This document shows, piece after piece, positions 27,120-35,808 of a stretch of DNA of 56,666 nucleotides. Below the pieces are notes generated by a model. That model saw only the letters and a list, made by a program, of their open reading frames with translations, was not told where the DNA came from and ran no database searches. How positions within the stretch are numbered: position 1 is the first letter of the stretch; each line of letters starts with the position of its first letter. The stretch is from Lysinibacillus telephonicus. GTDB taxonomy: Bacteria > Bacillota > Bacilli > Bacillales_A > Planococcaceae. A program made the translations under genes and the position numbers. The DNA lies in NCBI RefSeq assembly GCF_003966145.1, contig NZ_RXNR01000025.1, positions 1 through 56,666 on the forward strand, read 5' to 3'.

Positions 27120-28277
27120 ATGAAGACTTTTAAAGGATATAAACGACCAAATGGAACGTTTGGTGTTCGTAATCATGTGATTGTAATTAATACGGTAGGA
27201 GAACTTGCAGGAGTAGCCAATAGATTAGCAGATTTAGTTCCGGGTGTAGTGCCCGTCATTCAACAAGGCGGTACTTCACAATTTCCTGAAGACTCAATGC
27301 AAACTATCCGTACAATTAAAGGAACAGTAGGTCATCCAAATATTAATGCTGCTTTAATATTGGGTATGGGTGAAGATGATTTCGCTGAGCAAATCGCGGC
27401 AGAACTTAGAGAACAACAATGTAAGGTAAAAGCGATTGTAATTAATAAAAGTACTTCTCTTGAAAAACTGTTAGTAGACGGCAGAGCTTGGTTACAAAAA
27501 GTATACGAGGAAAGTCTTGAAGATAAAAGAGTAGATGTGCCAATTACAGAGCTCACAATCGGGTTAGAATGTGGTGGATCAGATGCTTGGTCAGGAATAA
27601 CAGCGAACCCTGCAATTGGTGTCTGTTCCGACATGATTGTAGATGATGGAGCGACAAGTATTCTAGCTGAAACAACAGAAGCAATTGGTGCTGAGCATAT
27701 TTTAGCTAGACGAGCAATAAATGAACAAGTTGCAAAAGACTTTTTAACAATTGTCAAAAATTATGAGAACCGTATTTTAGATACTGGAGAGGATATTCGT
27801 TCTGCAAATCCAACTCCTGGGAATATGGTGGGTGGCCTTACTACCCTTGAGGAAAAATCTCTTGGTTGTATAAAAAAGGGCGGGAATGCACCGTTACAAC
27901 AGGTGCTAAAATATGCAGAAAAGCCTTCTGCAAAAGGATTCGTCTTTATGGATACACCAGGTTATGATGTGGAATCAGTAGCAGGACTCGCGGCTGGGGG
28001 ATGTCAAATTGTATTATTCTCTACAGGAAAAGGTTCTCCTACCGGTTCTCCTATTGTACCAGTAATTAAAATAGGAACAAATCCAAAACTGTATGAAATA
28101 ATGTCTGAGCATATTGATGTCAATGCAGGAACAATTGTAGAAGGAAAGAAAACTTTACAAGATGTAGGGGAAGAAATTTATAACCTAGTATTAAAAGTTG
28201 CAAATGGTGAAAAAACAAAGGCAGAACAGCATCGAAACCAAGAATTTGCCATTTGGCGGCTTGCTCAAAGTATTTAA
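27120..28277 (+). CDS. UxaA-family large subunit B (dehydratase catalytic half intact)
   Basis: A 385-residue altronate/galactarate dehydratase-type large subunit. The C-terminal half has all the hallmark motifs: GLECGGSDAWSGITANPA (about 152-169), NPTPGNMVGGLTTLEEKSLG, VFMDTPGYD and the GSPTGSP segment. The N-terminal half lacks the usual cysteine motifs; the NCS and GLGCE positions read TVGELAG and LGMGEDD. ATG follows aaaggagag, and the gene starts 14 bases after the SAF subunit. Together with 25656-26771 and 26800-27105 it probably forms a three-component dehydratase. The substrate is a sugar acid or similar hydroxyacid, not determinable here. Confidence 0.75.
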   Translation: MKTFKGYKRPNGTFGVRNHVIVINTVGELAGVANRLADLVPGVVPVIQQGGTSQFPEDSMQTIRTIKGTVGHPNINAALILGMGEDDFAEQIAAELREQQCKVKAIVINKSTSLEKLLVDGRAWLQKVYEESLEDKRVDVPITELTIGLECGGSDAWSGITANPAIGVCSDMIVDDGATSILAETTEAIGAEHILARRAINEQVAKDFLTIVKNYENRILDTGEDIRSANPTPGNMVGGLTTLEEKSLGCIKKGGNAPLQQVLKYAEKPSAKGFVFMDTPGYDVESVAGLAAGGCQIVLFSTGKGSPTGSPIVPVIKIGTNPKLYEIMSEHIDVNAGTIVEGKKTLQDVGEEIYNLVLKVANGEKTKAEQHRNQEFAIWRLAQSI

Positions 28278-28393
28278 TAAGAAAATGTATTTTTATGGTT
28301 TACTACATTTTTAAAAATAAGAATTCATATGTAGAACTCTGCTTTAAAAATGGACTTTAAATTCCGAATAGTATTTGTTTTTCGAAAATAAAG

Positions 28394-28422
28394 TTGACAA
28401 CCAGATTTGATGGATATAAAAT
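28394..28422 (+). promoter_or_regulatory. Sigma-A promoter of the T-box/leuA transcript
   Basis: Consensus TTGACA (28394-28399), a 17-base spacer and TAAAAT (28417-28422), just upstream of the T-box leader. Confidence 0.8.
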
Positions 28423-28429
28423 AGCTAAT

Positions 28430-28707
28430 AATTAAATACCAAAAAGCAAAGATTGGAAATAGTAAAAGGATGTATAAGCTTTTCAGAGAGCCGGTGGTTG
28501 GTGAGAATCGGTAGTTATTGCCTTTGAACTCGTCCAAGAGCTACTACCTGAACGTTAAGTAGGGGAGGTCGGTTTCTACCGTTATATAGATAGGTGGTGA
28601 TAGCTGCCGAAAATGAGTGGATTAATTATGCAATGATTAATCAATTAGAGTGGTACCGCGAGCAATGCCTCGTCTCTATATTTTTATAGAGACGGGGCTT
28701 TTTTTAT
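28430..28707 (+). ncRNA. T-box leader, leucine specifier (CUC)
   Basis: The leader has the ordered T-box parts. Stem I has its distal motif (gagagccggtggttggtgag). The specifier loop reads gaaCUCgtcc, with CTC at 28529-28531. The T-box core agagtggtaccgcg is at 28647-28660. A competing terminator (gcctcgtctctata / tatagagacggggc plus T-run) spans 28667-28707. Uncharged tRNA-Leu(GAG) pairing with CUC and the T-box should stabilise the antiterminator and switch on leuA during leucine limitation. A leucine codon agrees with the downstream gene. Confidence 0.92.
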
Positions 28708-28735
28708 AAATTAAATGATAAGGAGTGTTTCTGAA

Positions 28736-30304
28736 ATGACGAGAAAAATTTGGGTGTTTGATACGACTTTAAGAGATGGTGAGCAAGTTCCAGGGGCAAA
28801 ACTGAATTTGTATGAAAAGCTGGAAGTAGCACAGCAGCTAAAGAAACTGCGAGTTGATATCATTGAAGCAGGTTTTCCTTCGTCTTCAGCTGGTGATTTT
28901 AATGCTGTGAAGGAAATTGCCATGAAAGTAGGAAATACAGACGATATCATGATTACAGCGTTGGCAAGAGCTGTAAAGGCAGATATTGATGCTGTTTATA
29001 ATAGTGTAAAATATGCCGAAAAACCGTTAATTCATATGGTTTTAGGCACTTCGGACATTCATGTGGAAAAGAAATTTAGAAAATCGAAAGATCAAATTTT
29101 AGATATTGGGGTTGAAGCAGTTAAGTATGCAAAAACTCTTCTGCCAGACGTGCAATACTCAACAGAAGATGCCTCTCGCTCCGATTTTGAATATTTATGG
29201 AAAACAATTGAAGCTGTCGTGAAGGCAGGAGCAACTATGATTAATGTGCCCGATACAGTTGGCTATGCCGAGCCAGAAGAGTTTGGCGAACTAATCTTTA
29301 AATTAAATGATCGTTTGAAGAATTTAAATGATAAAGTACTTTTAAGTGCTCATTGTCATAATGACCTTGGCATGGCAACAGCGAATACGTTAGCGGCAAT
29401 TAAAAATGGTGCGGATAAAGTTGAATGTACGATTAATGGCATTGGTGAACGAGCAGGTAATGCTGCATTAGAAGAGATTGTCATGGCAATTAATACGCGC
29501 TCATCAGTTTATAACGCATATACAAATATTAATATAAAAGAAATTATGAATACATCTAGATTGGTTAGTAGTCTAATGGGGCTTGATGTCCAAGTAAATA
29601 AAGCAATTACAGGAGATAATGCTTTTGCACATTCTTCTGGGATTCACCAAGATGGTTTACTAAAATCAAGAGATGCCTATGAAATTATAAGCCCAATTGA
29701 TGTCGGTTTAGATGATATGGAACTAGTTTTAACTGCACGTTCTGGTCGACATGCGGTGAAAAATGCCCTTGAGAAGCTTGGTTTTAATCAGTTAACTGAG
29801 ACACAATTTGAAGAAATATTTGAAGATTTTCTTAAATTAGCTGATGTGAAAAAGGAAGTATATAATCATGATTTATATGTAATCGTTGAGAATTATTATG
29901 CAAAAAATGATACTCCTAGTGAGGAAATGATACATTATAGTGACAATTTCTATGAATTAATAGACTTGCAAGTGATTAGTAATACAAATTTCCCTTCCGC
30001 AAGTGTAAAGATTAAAAAGGGCGATCAAATATTAGAAAGCAGTGCAGTTGGATCAGGTCCGATAGATGCTTTGTATTCTGCTATTACAGAAGTATGTGAT
30101 TTAGATATCAAGTTGATTGAATACAAAATTAGCAGTGTATCAAGAGGCAAGGAAGCATTAGGGAAAGTAAAGGTACAAGTCGAGCATAAAGGAGAAAAGT
30201 ATGTTGCTAAGGCAACAGATACAGATATTATGAAAGCTAGTGCATTTGCCTATATCAGCGCGGTAAACAGTATTGTAGTTGAAAAATTGCTTCCAGTTGT
30301 ATAG
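28736..30304 (+). CDS. leuA: 2-isopropylmalate synthase
   Basis: A 522-residue LeuA, first committed enzyme of leucine synthesis (acetyl-CoA plus 2-oxoisovalerate). The DRE-TIM barrel opens with DTTLRDGEQ (residues 9-17), [13 protein letters not shown] supplies metal ligands and [10 protein letters not shown] follows. SGIHQDG lies at the linker, and a C-terminal regulatory domain of the leucine-feedback type covers about 390-522. I use the ATG at 28736 (aaggag ten bases upstream), not an in-frame ATG at 28715 that overlaps that site. No leuBCD genes follow; the gene is alone behind a leucine T-box and ends at a terminator. Confidence 0.9.
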   Translation: MTRKIWVFDTTLRDGEQVPGAKLNLYEKLEVAQQLKKLRVDIIEAGFPSSSAGDFNAVKEIAMKVGNTDDIMITALARAVKADIDAVYNSVKYAEKPLIHMVLGTSDIHVEKKFRKSKDQILDIGVEAVKYAKTLLPDVQYSTEDASRSDFEYLWKTIEAVVKAGATMINVPDTVGYAEPEEFGELIFKLNDRLKNLNDKVLLSAHCHNDLGMATANTLAAIKNGADKVECTINGIGERAGNAALEEIVMAINTRSSVYNAYTNINIKEIMNTSRLVSSLMGLDVQVNKAITGDNAFAHSSGIHQDGLLKSRDAYEIISPIDVGLDDMELVLTARSGRHAVKNALEKLGFNQLTETQFEEIFEDFLKLADVKKEVYNHDLYVIVENYYAKNDTPSEEMIHYSDNFYELIDLQVISNTNFPSASVKIKKGDQILESSAVGSGPIDALYSAITEVCDLDIKLIEYKISSVSRGKEALGKVKVQVEHKGEKYVAKATDTDIMKASAFAYISAVNSIVVEKLLPVV

Positions 30305-30340
30305 AAAACACTCTAATTGTAATTTTCTAGGAAGTATTGA

Positions 30341-30384
30341 CAAAGCCACAACCCTTTAAATGTAAGGAGTTGTGGCTTTTTTAA
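30341..30384 (+). terminator. Terminator of leuA
   Basis: aaagccacaaccc and ggagttgtggctttt form a strong stem with an eleven-base loop and a T-run. Confidence 0.75.
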
Positions 30385-30676
30385 TGGATGGTTTTGATAG
30401 GGCTCCAATCTGCTACCCCAAAAAAATCCTTACACATAGATAATTTAGTTACTTCTTATGTGTATGGGGTCGTTTCGATTAAAAAATTTAGAGCAGGATA
30501 AATTTAATTTATTTTTAAAGGTGATATTAATGGACTTCGTAAATAACAAGACTATTTTAAAATACTCAAAAGGCAGGAGTTACTATACACAGTCTATTGT
30601 GAAGAATGCTAAATGCAAATGCTAAAAATAATCCTGAATTATGTGAAGGATACGTTAATTATGACAGCTTAAGAAC
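30385..30676. other. Intergenic stretch with a possible 31-residue peptide
   Basis: An ATG at 30530 with a good aaaggtg ribosome site opens a 31-codon frame (MDFVNNKTILKYSKGR...KCKC, stop at 30625). A neighbouring frame continues with protein-like character (ANAKNNPELCEGYVNY) towards 30670. This looks like a small gene broken by an indel rather than a functional peptide. Nothing else is seen. Confidence 0.3.
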
Positions 30677-31012
30677 TCATTTACGAATAACAACATCAGT
30701 ACCAATTGGAACTCTAGATGATAAATCCAGGACATCATGATTAAACATTCTAATACATCCAAGTGAGACATCTTTACCAATTGAAGAGGGGTCATTTGTT
30801 CCGTGTATACCATAATGAGGTTTTGACAATCCCATCCAAAAAGCACCATAAGGTCCACCTGGATTAGGTTGTTTATTAATAATCTTGTACGATCCAAAAG
30901 GTGTCGGTGACAATATTTTTCCAACTGCAATAGGATAGGTCTTTATAAGATTGCTTCCATCAAAAAGTTTTAATTCATGTTTTGAAGTAGAAACGTTAAT
31001 CCATTTTACCAT
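30677..31012 (-). CDS. L,D-transpeptidase (YkuD domain), minimal form
   Basis: A 111-residue single YkuD domain. The catalytic motif is clear: HGTNDPSS and, downstream, SLGCIRM with the nucleophilic cysteine. [11 protein letters not shown] and [10 protein letters not shown] are the usual preceding strands. Such enzymes form 3-3 cross-links or remodel peptidoglycan. No signal peptide or LysM domain is present, so export is unclear; in spore-formers this short type can act on the spore coat or cortex. The ATG at 31012 follows ggggtgg by eight bases, so upstream in-frame starts are rejected. Confidence 0.8.
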   Translation of the reverse strand: MVKWINVSTSKHELKLFDGSNLIKTYPIAVGKILSPTPFGSYKIINKQPNPGGPYGAFWMGLSKPHYGIHGTNDPSSIGKDVSLGCIRMFNHDVLDLSSRVPIGTDVVIRK

Positions 31013-31136
31013 GTATAAATCCACCCCATTTTTAAAATATTTTATGAGGCAATTGAAGCTTTTATTAATAGACAAGAATTTAACATTTGACCAAAAAGTA
31101 CTTGTATTATTTTAGCTTCTATTTTGTCGAAATAGT

Positions 31137-31167
31137 AAAAAGCCTCTATTTAGTTGTAGAAGCTTTT
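31137..31167 (-). terminator. Terminator at the end of the Spo0E-like gene
   Basis: On the minus strand aaaagcttcta / tagaggctttt forms a stem followed by a T-run. It overlaps the last codons of the gene. Confidence 0.55.
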
Positions 31168-31332
31168 CGAACCTTTATTTGCGGAATATTCATTTAACAA
31201 TTTATCGAGATCTTGACTAATTTTTATAGTAATCGGATGATTTAGACCTAGCTTCATACCAGTATTTATTAGTTTAGTTCTAACTCTTTCTATTTCATAC
31301 GGTCTTTTATACTTATCAATATCAAAGAGCAT
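31150..31332 (-). CDS. Spo0E-family aspartyl-phosphate phosphatase
   Basis: A 60-residue protein with the Spo0E-like signature SQDLDKLLNEY (SxxLDxLLxxY) preceded by a helix (IERVRTKLINTGMKLGL), giving the two-helix hairpin of the family. These small phosphatases remove the phosphate from Spo0A-P or related response regulators and so delay sporulation. ggaga sits at normal distance from the ATG. Monocistronic. It is direct evidence that the host sporulates. Confidence 0.82.
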   Translation of the reverse strand: MLFDIDKYKRPYEIERVRTKLINTGMKLGLNHPITIKISQDLDKLLNEYSANKGSKSFYN

Positions 31333-31489
31333 ATCAGTACTTTCTCCTATTTATTTAGGATAAATATACCAAAATGTCAAATTTTAGAGTAGATACTTTT
31401 TTTTAGTAAAAGTGACAATTTAGTGGATTTTGTTCGGAAAGGAAACCTATTCATTAAAAAATATTGTGAAGCAAAGTAAAAATGTTTTT

Positions 31490-31909
31490 TTATAGTAACC
31501 TATAAAGTAAATAAATTGTATATGGTGTAACAAGTCCGATAGCTGTGTATAGTCCAGGAGTATAAGTTCTTAAAATGAGTGTCTGTATAATATGAACAAG
31601 ATTATGTAATAGTACAAAACTCAAAAAAGTTAAAAATAGGATATCTGACCAACCACTTTGTAAAGTTTGAACCTTAAGGAATACGATTATGGAACAGCCT
31701 AAAAATATTAGAACATCTCTTTTAGCAAAAGAATGTGAGTCTATTTTCCAAAAGTTCCAAATTAGCAGCTGAAAATGATTACTAGTATTTTCAACTAAGT
31801 GTGCCGTTTTATGTGACCAATTTTCAACACTAATTATTTCTTCAAAATCGTGTAACATAAATATCACTAGAAAAAGCCAAATTGCATTATGTATTTCAAG
31901 TGCGAACAT
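31490..31909 (-). CDS. HXXEE-domain membrane protein
   Basis: A 139-residue membrane protein with about four hydrophobic segments. It has the HDFEE sequence that names the HXXEE family, followed later by HNLVHIIQTLILRTYTPG, which fits the family's conserved second half. Its function is unknown; the conserved His/Glu residues in the membrane suggest a metal-dependent or proton-linked activity. The start is ATG at 31909 with GGAGG nine bases upstream; an upstream in-frame ATG has no ribosome site. Confidence 0.7.
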   Translation of the reverse strand: MFALEIHNAIWLFLVIFMLHDFEEIISVENWSHKTAHLVENTSNHFQLLIWNFWKIDSHSFAKRDVLIFLGCSIIVFLKVQTLQSGWSDILFLTFLSFVLLHNLVHIIQTLILRTYTPGLYTAIGLVTPYTIYLLYRLL

Positions 31910-32537
31910 TAAGTTAAACCTCCAAAAAAGTAATAAAATATTTTCTTCCGATAATATCATAAGTTTCATTTTTTAGTAATATTTACAAAGACTATTAAAG
32001 AATCATTTATAGTATTGAATCAAAACCAACACCATTTCACAAATTTAACTTAGTTGTATCTTATATATAAGGAAAATGGCAACATGGTCAAACCGAAATA
32101 CAATTCGAAATGGTAGAAAACTTATATGCACTACTGTGAGCTAGCAGGGGAAAAAGCCTTTACTATCTAAGGTTAATAGTAGTTACAAGTCTTTTATTGA
32201 CATAAGATTCACGTATATTCATAAGCAGATACTTGTAACCTAAGCCTTCAGATATATTGATTTGGTTTAGCTTTAAAAGCGGGAGGCGTTTGAAAAGAAG
32301 TAATAAGAAAAAGGTTAATATAAAAACGATCAATAACTTATAAACCTCTAGTTACTTTAAATAAATAAGGTCGATTGTGAATTTATCAGGAGTCTCCTAA
32401 TTAAATCAAGAGTACTTTAAATTCCAATTATTAATAGATGAATCATAAAATTTAAATTAGATTAATACTTTAGAAGAAAATGACCTATTAATAAATACTT
32501 CGTCTTGATAAAAAAAGAGAAAGTAGGGGGGAAATAT
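31910..32537. other. Intergenic region with a DUF3888 relic
   Basis: No intact gene. The main content is a decayed copy of the 5' part of the DUF3888 gene (listed separately). An imperfect inverted pair gttacaag (about 32184) and cttgtaac (about 32232) flanks DNA just before that relic. Confidence 0.4.
32228..32350 (-). pseudogene. Truncated, decayed DUF3888 gene
   Basis: This stretch aligns by eye with the 5' part of the DUF3888 gene at 9980-10105. Shared landmarks in the same order are cctaagc, ttcag, ttggtttagct, then gtttgaaaagaagtaataag (20 identical bases), a diverged signal-peptide region and acctct at the ribosome site. The rest of the gene is missing and the start codon is not preserved. 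It is a relic of a duplicated or separately inherited paralogue. Confidence 0.55.
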
Positions 32538-33746
32538 ATGGGTGCATATTCGGAGTTTTGTATACCTAATTCCGTTTTTTATGGTAAAAATTCTTTATCC
32601 GAGCTTGGAGAACAAGTGAAGGCTTATGGAAAGAAAGTACTTTTAATTAGTGATCGTATAATAGAAAAAATAGGTCATGTAAAAACATGCCAGGACATTC
32701 TAAAGGAGGTTGATGTTTCTTACATCTCATATCTCGATGTTAACACCGAACCAACAGATTTACATGTCGACGAAGCACTTCAACTGTGTTTAAAAGAGCA
32801 ATGTGATGTTATTGTCGCCATTGGTGGAGGAAGTTGTATTGATGCCGCTAAAGCAGTAGCTGTGCTAACAACAAATGGTGGTTATATTGGGAATTATATA
32901 GGTAATAAGACATCAATTGAAAAGAACCCTATTCCACTCATTGCAATTCCAACCACGGCTGGAACTGGATCAGAAGTAACGAATGCCACTGTAATTACTA
33001 ATACTAAAGAAGATATAAAAATGATGATTAAACATCCAGCATTTCTGCCAAAAGTTGCAATAGTGGATCCAATGCTTACAACTTCAACTCCACCAAACGT
33101 TACGGCTGCAACTGGAGTTGATGCTCTCTGTCATGCAATAGAAGCTTATATATCACGTCTATCACAACCGCTAACAGATACGCTGGCTCTTTCGGCAATA
33201 GAAGCTATTTTAAATAATATAAAGGTAGTATATGAAGAAGGAGAAAATACAGATGCAAGGCAAAAAATGGCTATTGCTTCAATGCAGGCTGGAATAGCTT
33301 TTAGTAATGCTTCCGTTACTCTAATTCATGGAATGTCACGTCCAATTGGAGCGTTGTTCCATGTTCCACACGGTATTTCAAATGCCATGCTGCTTCCTGG
33401 AGTGCTTGAATTTACGAAAGAATCTGCCATTGATAAACTAGCAACAATCGGACGTATGATTTCTCCTGAATCAACTACATTAACTGATACAGAATTAGCC
33501 AATATCACTATTAATAAAATCAAACAACTTTGTCGCGACTTAAATATTCCCAATATGAAAACATGGGGAATTGATGAACAAAAATTTAGACAAGTACTTG
33601 ATAAAATGGCTACGGACGCAATAGCAAGTGGAAGCCCTGCAAACAATCCGAAAGTGCCAACTAAACAAGAAATAATAGATCTATACAATTATTGTTATGA
33701 TTATGATTTTTCAGGAAATATAACTGAGTTCAATTCAGTTAAATAA
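32538..33746 (+). CDS. Iron-containing alcohol dehydrogenase
   Basis: A 402-residue group III (iron-dependent) alcohol dehydrogenase. The cofactor site is GGGSCIDAAKA and TTAGTGSEVT. Metal ligands lie in GVDALCHAIEAY and in the HGMSRPIGALFHVPHG segment with its two histidines. The family includes 1,3-propanediol, butanol, lactaldehyde and 4-hydroxybutyrate dehydrogenases, and the substrate is not readable. ATG at 32538 follows aggggggaa; an upstream in-frame ATG at 32505 is inferior. Monocistronic with a bidirectional terminator. It could assist the lactone pathway at 16-21 kb, but it is 11 kb away. Confidence 0.85.
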   Translation: MGAYSEFCIPNSVFYGKNSLSELGEQVKAYGKKVLLISDRIIEKIGHVKTCQDILKEVDVSYISYLDVNTEPTDLHVDEALQLCLKEQCDVIVAIGGGSCIDAAKAVAVLTTNGGYIGNYIGNKTSIEKNPIPLIAIPTTAGTGSEVTNATVITNTKEDIKMMIKHPAFLPKVAIVDPMLTTSTPPNVTAATGVDALCHAIEAYISRLSQPLTDTLALSAIEAILNNIKVVYEEGENTDARQKMAIASMQAGIAFSNASVTLIHGMSRPIGALFHVPHGISNAMLLPGVLEFTKESAIDKLATIGRMISPESTTLTDTELANITINKIKQLCRDLNIPNMKTWGIDEQKFRQVLDKMATDAIASGSPANNPKVPTKQEIIDLYNYCYDYDFSGNITEFNSVK

Positions 33747-33948
33747 GTTCAATATAAAAAATTTGCTGACAAAAGAGTAAACAGCTAGTCTGTATTGCTC
33801 TTATATAAGATGACAATCGTGCTAGATTAATGAACAACACCCTTGAAATAATTGAGGTATACATTCTCAATTTAGGTCTGAAGAGACTACAAAATCGATA
33901 GGGGCAATTTACTTGAATAATATTCGGAGTTTATAAAAAAGTCATTAT

Positions 33949-33979
33949 AAAAACGCTGCAATTAAGCAGCGTTTTTTTT
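33949..33979. terminator. Bidirectional terminator
   Basis: aaacgctgc / gcagcgttt with a six-base loop has A- and T-runs on the two sides. It separates the convergent iron-ADH and DMT transporter genes. Confidence 0.75.
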
Positions 33980-33988
33980 ATCTATATG

Positions 33989-34453
33989 CTATGCTTTTGA
34001 TTCTTCGCTTGAGCGTTTATTACCTTTATAGATAAAATAAAGAGAAATAATCATAAATAATAATGCAAATACACGTTTAATATCTAATTCTATGATTAAA
34101 CTATTGAACCATCCAAAATGATCAATTACTACACCAATCACAAGTTGACCAGCTATTCCGGCAATATTAGTTGCGATAACTCCAATTCTAGGAACTGCCA
34201 TAACAGTTAATAGTAAATACATAGTCCCTAAAAACGCTGCACTTAATTGCCATTTAGGTACTTCTAAAAGTGCAATCACATTTCCGTTACCAAAAAAGAA
34301 TATGAAAATAGTAAGAAACATTGTCCCCGTAAGAAAGGTTAAAAATGTTGTTTCAATTGTTCCCGCTTTTCGACTAAATGTACCATTGATAGATGATTGA
34401 GCACTTAATGTGATACCACCAATCAATGTAAATAAAATCATAAATAATCCCAT
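33989..34453 (-). CDS. Half-size DMT transporter (YdcZ/DUF606 family), second of a pair
   Basis: A 154-residue protein with five hydrophobic segments and family motifs GGITLSAQSSINGTFSRKAG and AGQLVIGVVIDHFGWF. YdcZ-type proteins are half-size members of the drug/metabolite transporter superfamily and usually work as heterodimers. The partner ends 13 bases upstream on the same strand, so they form one transcript and probably one transporter. The substrate is unknown. Confidence 0.75.
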   Translation of the reverse strand: MGLFMILFTLIGGITLSAQSSINGTFSRKAGTIETTFLTFLTGTMFLTIFIFFFGNGNVIALLEVPKWQLSAAFLGTMYLLLTVMAVPRIGVIATNIAGIAGQLVIGVVIDHFGWFNSLIIELDIKRVFALLFMIISLYFIYKGNKRSSEESKA

Positions 34454-34466
34454 TATATAAGACCTC

Positions 34467-34895
34467 CTAGTTTATTAATATAAGTGCTATGATCATTGAA
34501 ATAACTGCAAATATCTTTTCTTTATTAATCTTCGTTTTCTTGCTGCCTAACCATCCAAAATGTTCAATAATCATGCTCATTACTAGTTGTCCTATAATTA
34601 CAGCAACCATTGTTATACCAACACCTACGAATGGGACACTGACAACAATAGATGTTAAATAAACAACACCCAAAACGCCTCCAAGTAATGACCATTTAGG
34701 TGCTTCAAATGTATAGGAAAGCTTTCCTTTTCCAAAAAAGAGCAATAATAGCCCCATAATTATAGATCCCATAAAGAAGTTATAAAAACTTGTTTCTATT
34801 TGTCCAATCGTTTTTCCTAATTCAGCATAGATAGCTCCTTCAAAGCTAAGTGCTGCCCCAGCCAATAGGGCTAGTATATAAGATATAAATCGCAT
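34467..34895 (-). CDS. Half-size DMT transporter (YdcZ/DUF606 family), first of a pair
   Basis: A 142-residue, five-segment membrane protein. Its paralogue follows immediately; both share the GQLV.s.iidHFGWlg pattern (here GQLVMSMIIEHFGWLG) and an N-terminal G..l..e..iyaelgk.ig segment. A ribosome site ggagat precedes the ATG. An ATATC-N10-GATAT operator lies 29 bases upstream and matches one in front of the adjacent ArsR gene, so the pair is probably repressed by that regulator. Confidence 0.75.
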   Translation of the reverse strand: MRFISYILALLAGAALSFEGAIYAELGKTIGQIETSFYNFFMGSIIMGLLLLFFGKGKLSYTFEAPKWSLLGGVLGVVYLTSIVVSVPFVGVGITMVAVIIGQLVMSMIIEHFGWLGSKKTKINKEKIFAVISMIIALILIN

Positions 34896-34924
34896 AGGGG
34901 ATATCTCCTTTTTCGTATAATTAT

Positions 34925-34944
34925 ATATCTAGAAATATAGATAT
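34925..34944. promoter_or_regulatory. ArsR-type operator in front of the DMT pair
   Basis: ATATC, ten bases, GATAT, within taattatatatct. The identical half-sites and spacing occur at 35305-35324 before the ArsR gene. Confidence 0.6.
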
Positions 34945-34977
34945 AAATCTTGATAAAAAAACAGAAATCAACAAAAA

Positions 34978-35292
34978 TTAGATTTCTGTTTTAAAATATT
35001 CAGCTAATTGTTGAATAAATTCTTCATTACGTCTGTAATAAGTCCATTGTCCATGTCGAATTGATTCAAGTAGACCAGCTTTTTGCATCATGTTTAAGTA
35101 GCTAGAAACCGTAGATTGAGAAACTTTGGCCTTTTCTTGAATATCCCCAACGCATACTCCACCTTTGTAACTTACCTCCTTCGGCAGGTGAGCGCCTTGT
35201 TTTGGGAAATGTTTCTCGGGTTCCTTCAACCACTCTAGGATATTGAGTCTTGTTTCGTTCGATAACGCTTTAAATACATCAATAGGTTCCAT
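34978..35292 (-). CDS. ArsR-family transcriptional repressor
   Basis: A 104-residue winged-helix regulator. VFKALSNETRLNILEWL is the ArsR N-terminal helix, KAKVSQSTVSSYLNMMQKAGLL the recognition region and GQWTYYRRNEE the beta-wing. The usual metal-site CVC motif in alpha-3 is absent; a single cysteine sits in YKGGVCVGDI, so the signal may not be a metal. Operators with the same half-sites occur before this gene and before the downstream DMT pair, implying autoregulation and joint control. Confidence 0.85.
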   Translation of the reverse strand: MEPIDVFKALSNETRLNILEWLKEPEKHFPKQGAHLPKEVSYKGGVCVGDIQEKAKVSQSTVSSYLNMMQKAGLLESIRHGQWTYYRRNEEFIQQLAEYFKTEI

Positions 35293-35304
35293 GGCTGTAA
35301 TTAT

Positions 35305-35324
35305 ATATCTGGATTTCTCGATAT
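35305..35324. promoter_or_regulatory. ArsR-type operator in front of the arsR-like gene
   Basis: ATATC, ten bases, GATAT, starting 13 bases before the ATG (on the minus strand), embedded in the same taattatatatct block seen at 34919. Confidence 0.6.
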
Positions 35325-35808
35325 GTCAATTGAACTAAAATGAATAAACTGGCGAGATTGTTTAAAGGATCGTCGTATTTTCAGAGACGATTGGTTAGTA
35401 GGGAGTACTCCTCGGATTAAAAAATAGACAATTATTTTGTAAATTCTCAATGTTACTCTAAGAGCTTAGACGAAATGTTTATTCTAAAACCGATTGTTTG
35501 AACAAATTCAACGAAAACAGATGAAGTTAATATGGGCTTCTATAAATTGGAGACTCTTATTACACAACATCTACTTTTGTTACAAATAGATTAATTTAAT
35601 TTCCTTGAAATACAGAATTAAATACCTGTCAATAGGTTTTCAGTGGCAAAATTATTTTTGTATGGAATGTTTTATGAAATGAATTGTGATGTATCTCTTA
35701 GTCTATTAGAGTTTCGTTTTAATTTGCATCTCCTTCCAGTTTATGGACCCTATATTACTTAATTTGTACTGTAACATAGGGGTTGTAAACAAAGAGGAGG
35801 AATACAAA
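35325..35808. other. Long upstream region of the CAP-domain gene
   Basis: No gene is visible on either strand. The DNA is AT-rich and ends in the aaagaggaggaat ribosome site of the secreted CAP protein. I could not assign a promoter with confidence. Confidence 0.35.

Noticed and set aside
27332-27757. Minus-strand open frame of 141 codons inside the UxaA-type subunit B gene
   Set aside because: Antisense shadow of a conserved coding sequence; no start signal.
16389-28277. One continuous catabolic super-operon from lactonase to UxaA genes
   Set aside because: A strong terminator at 21245, the recQ gene with its own signals and another terminator at 23246 separate the two clusters; a functional link remains possible but is not shown by the sequence.
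28325-28537. Minus-strand 70-codon frame across the leuA leader
   Set aside because: The region is fully explained on the plus strand by a promoter and T-box leader.
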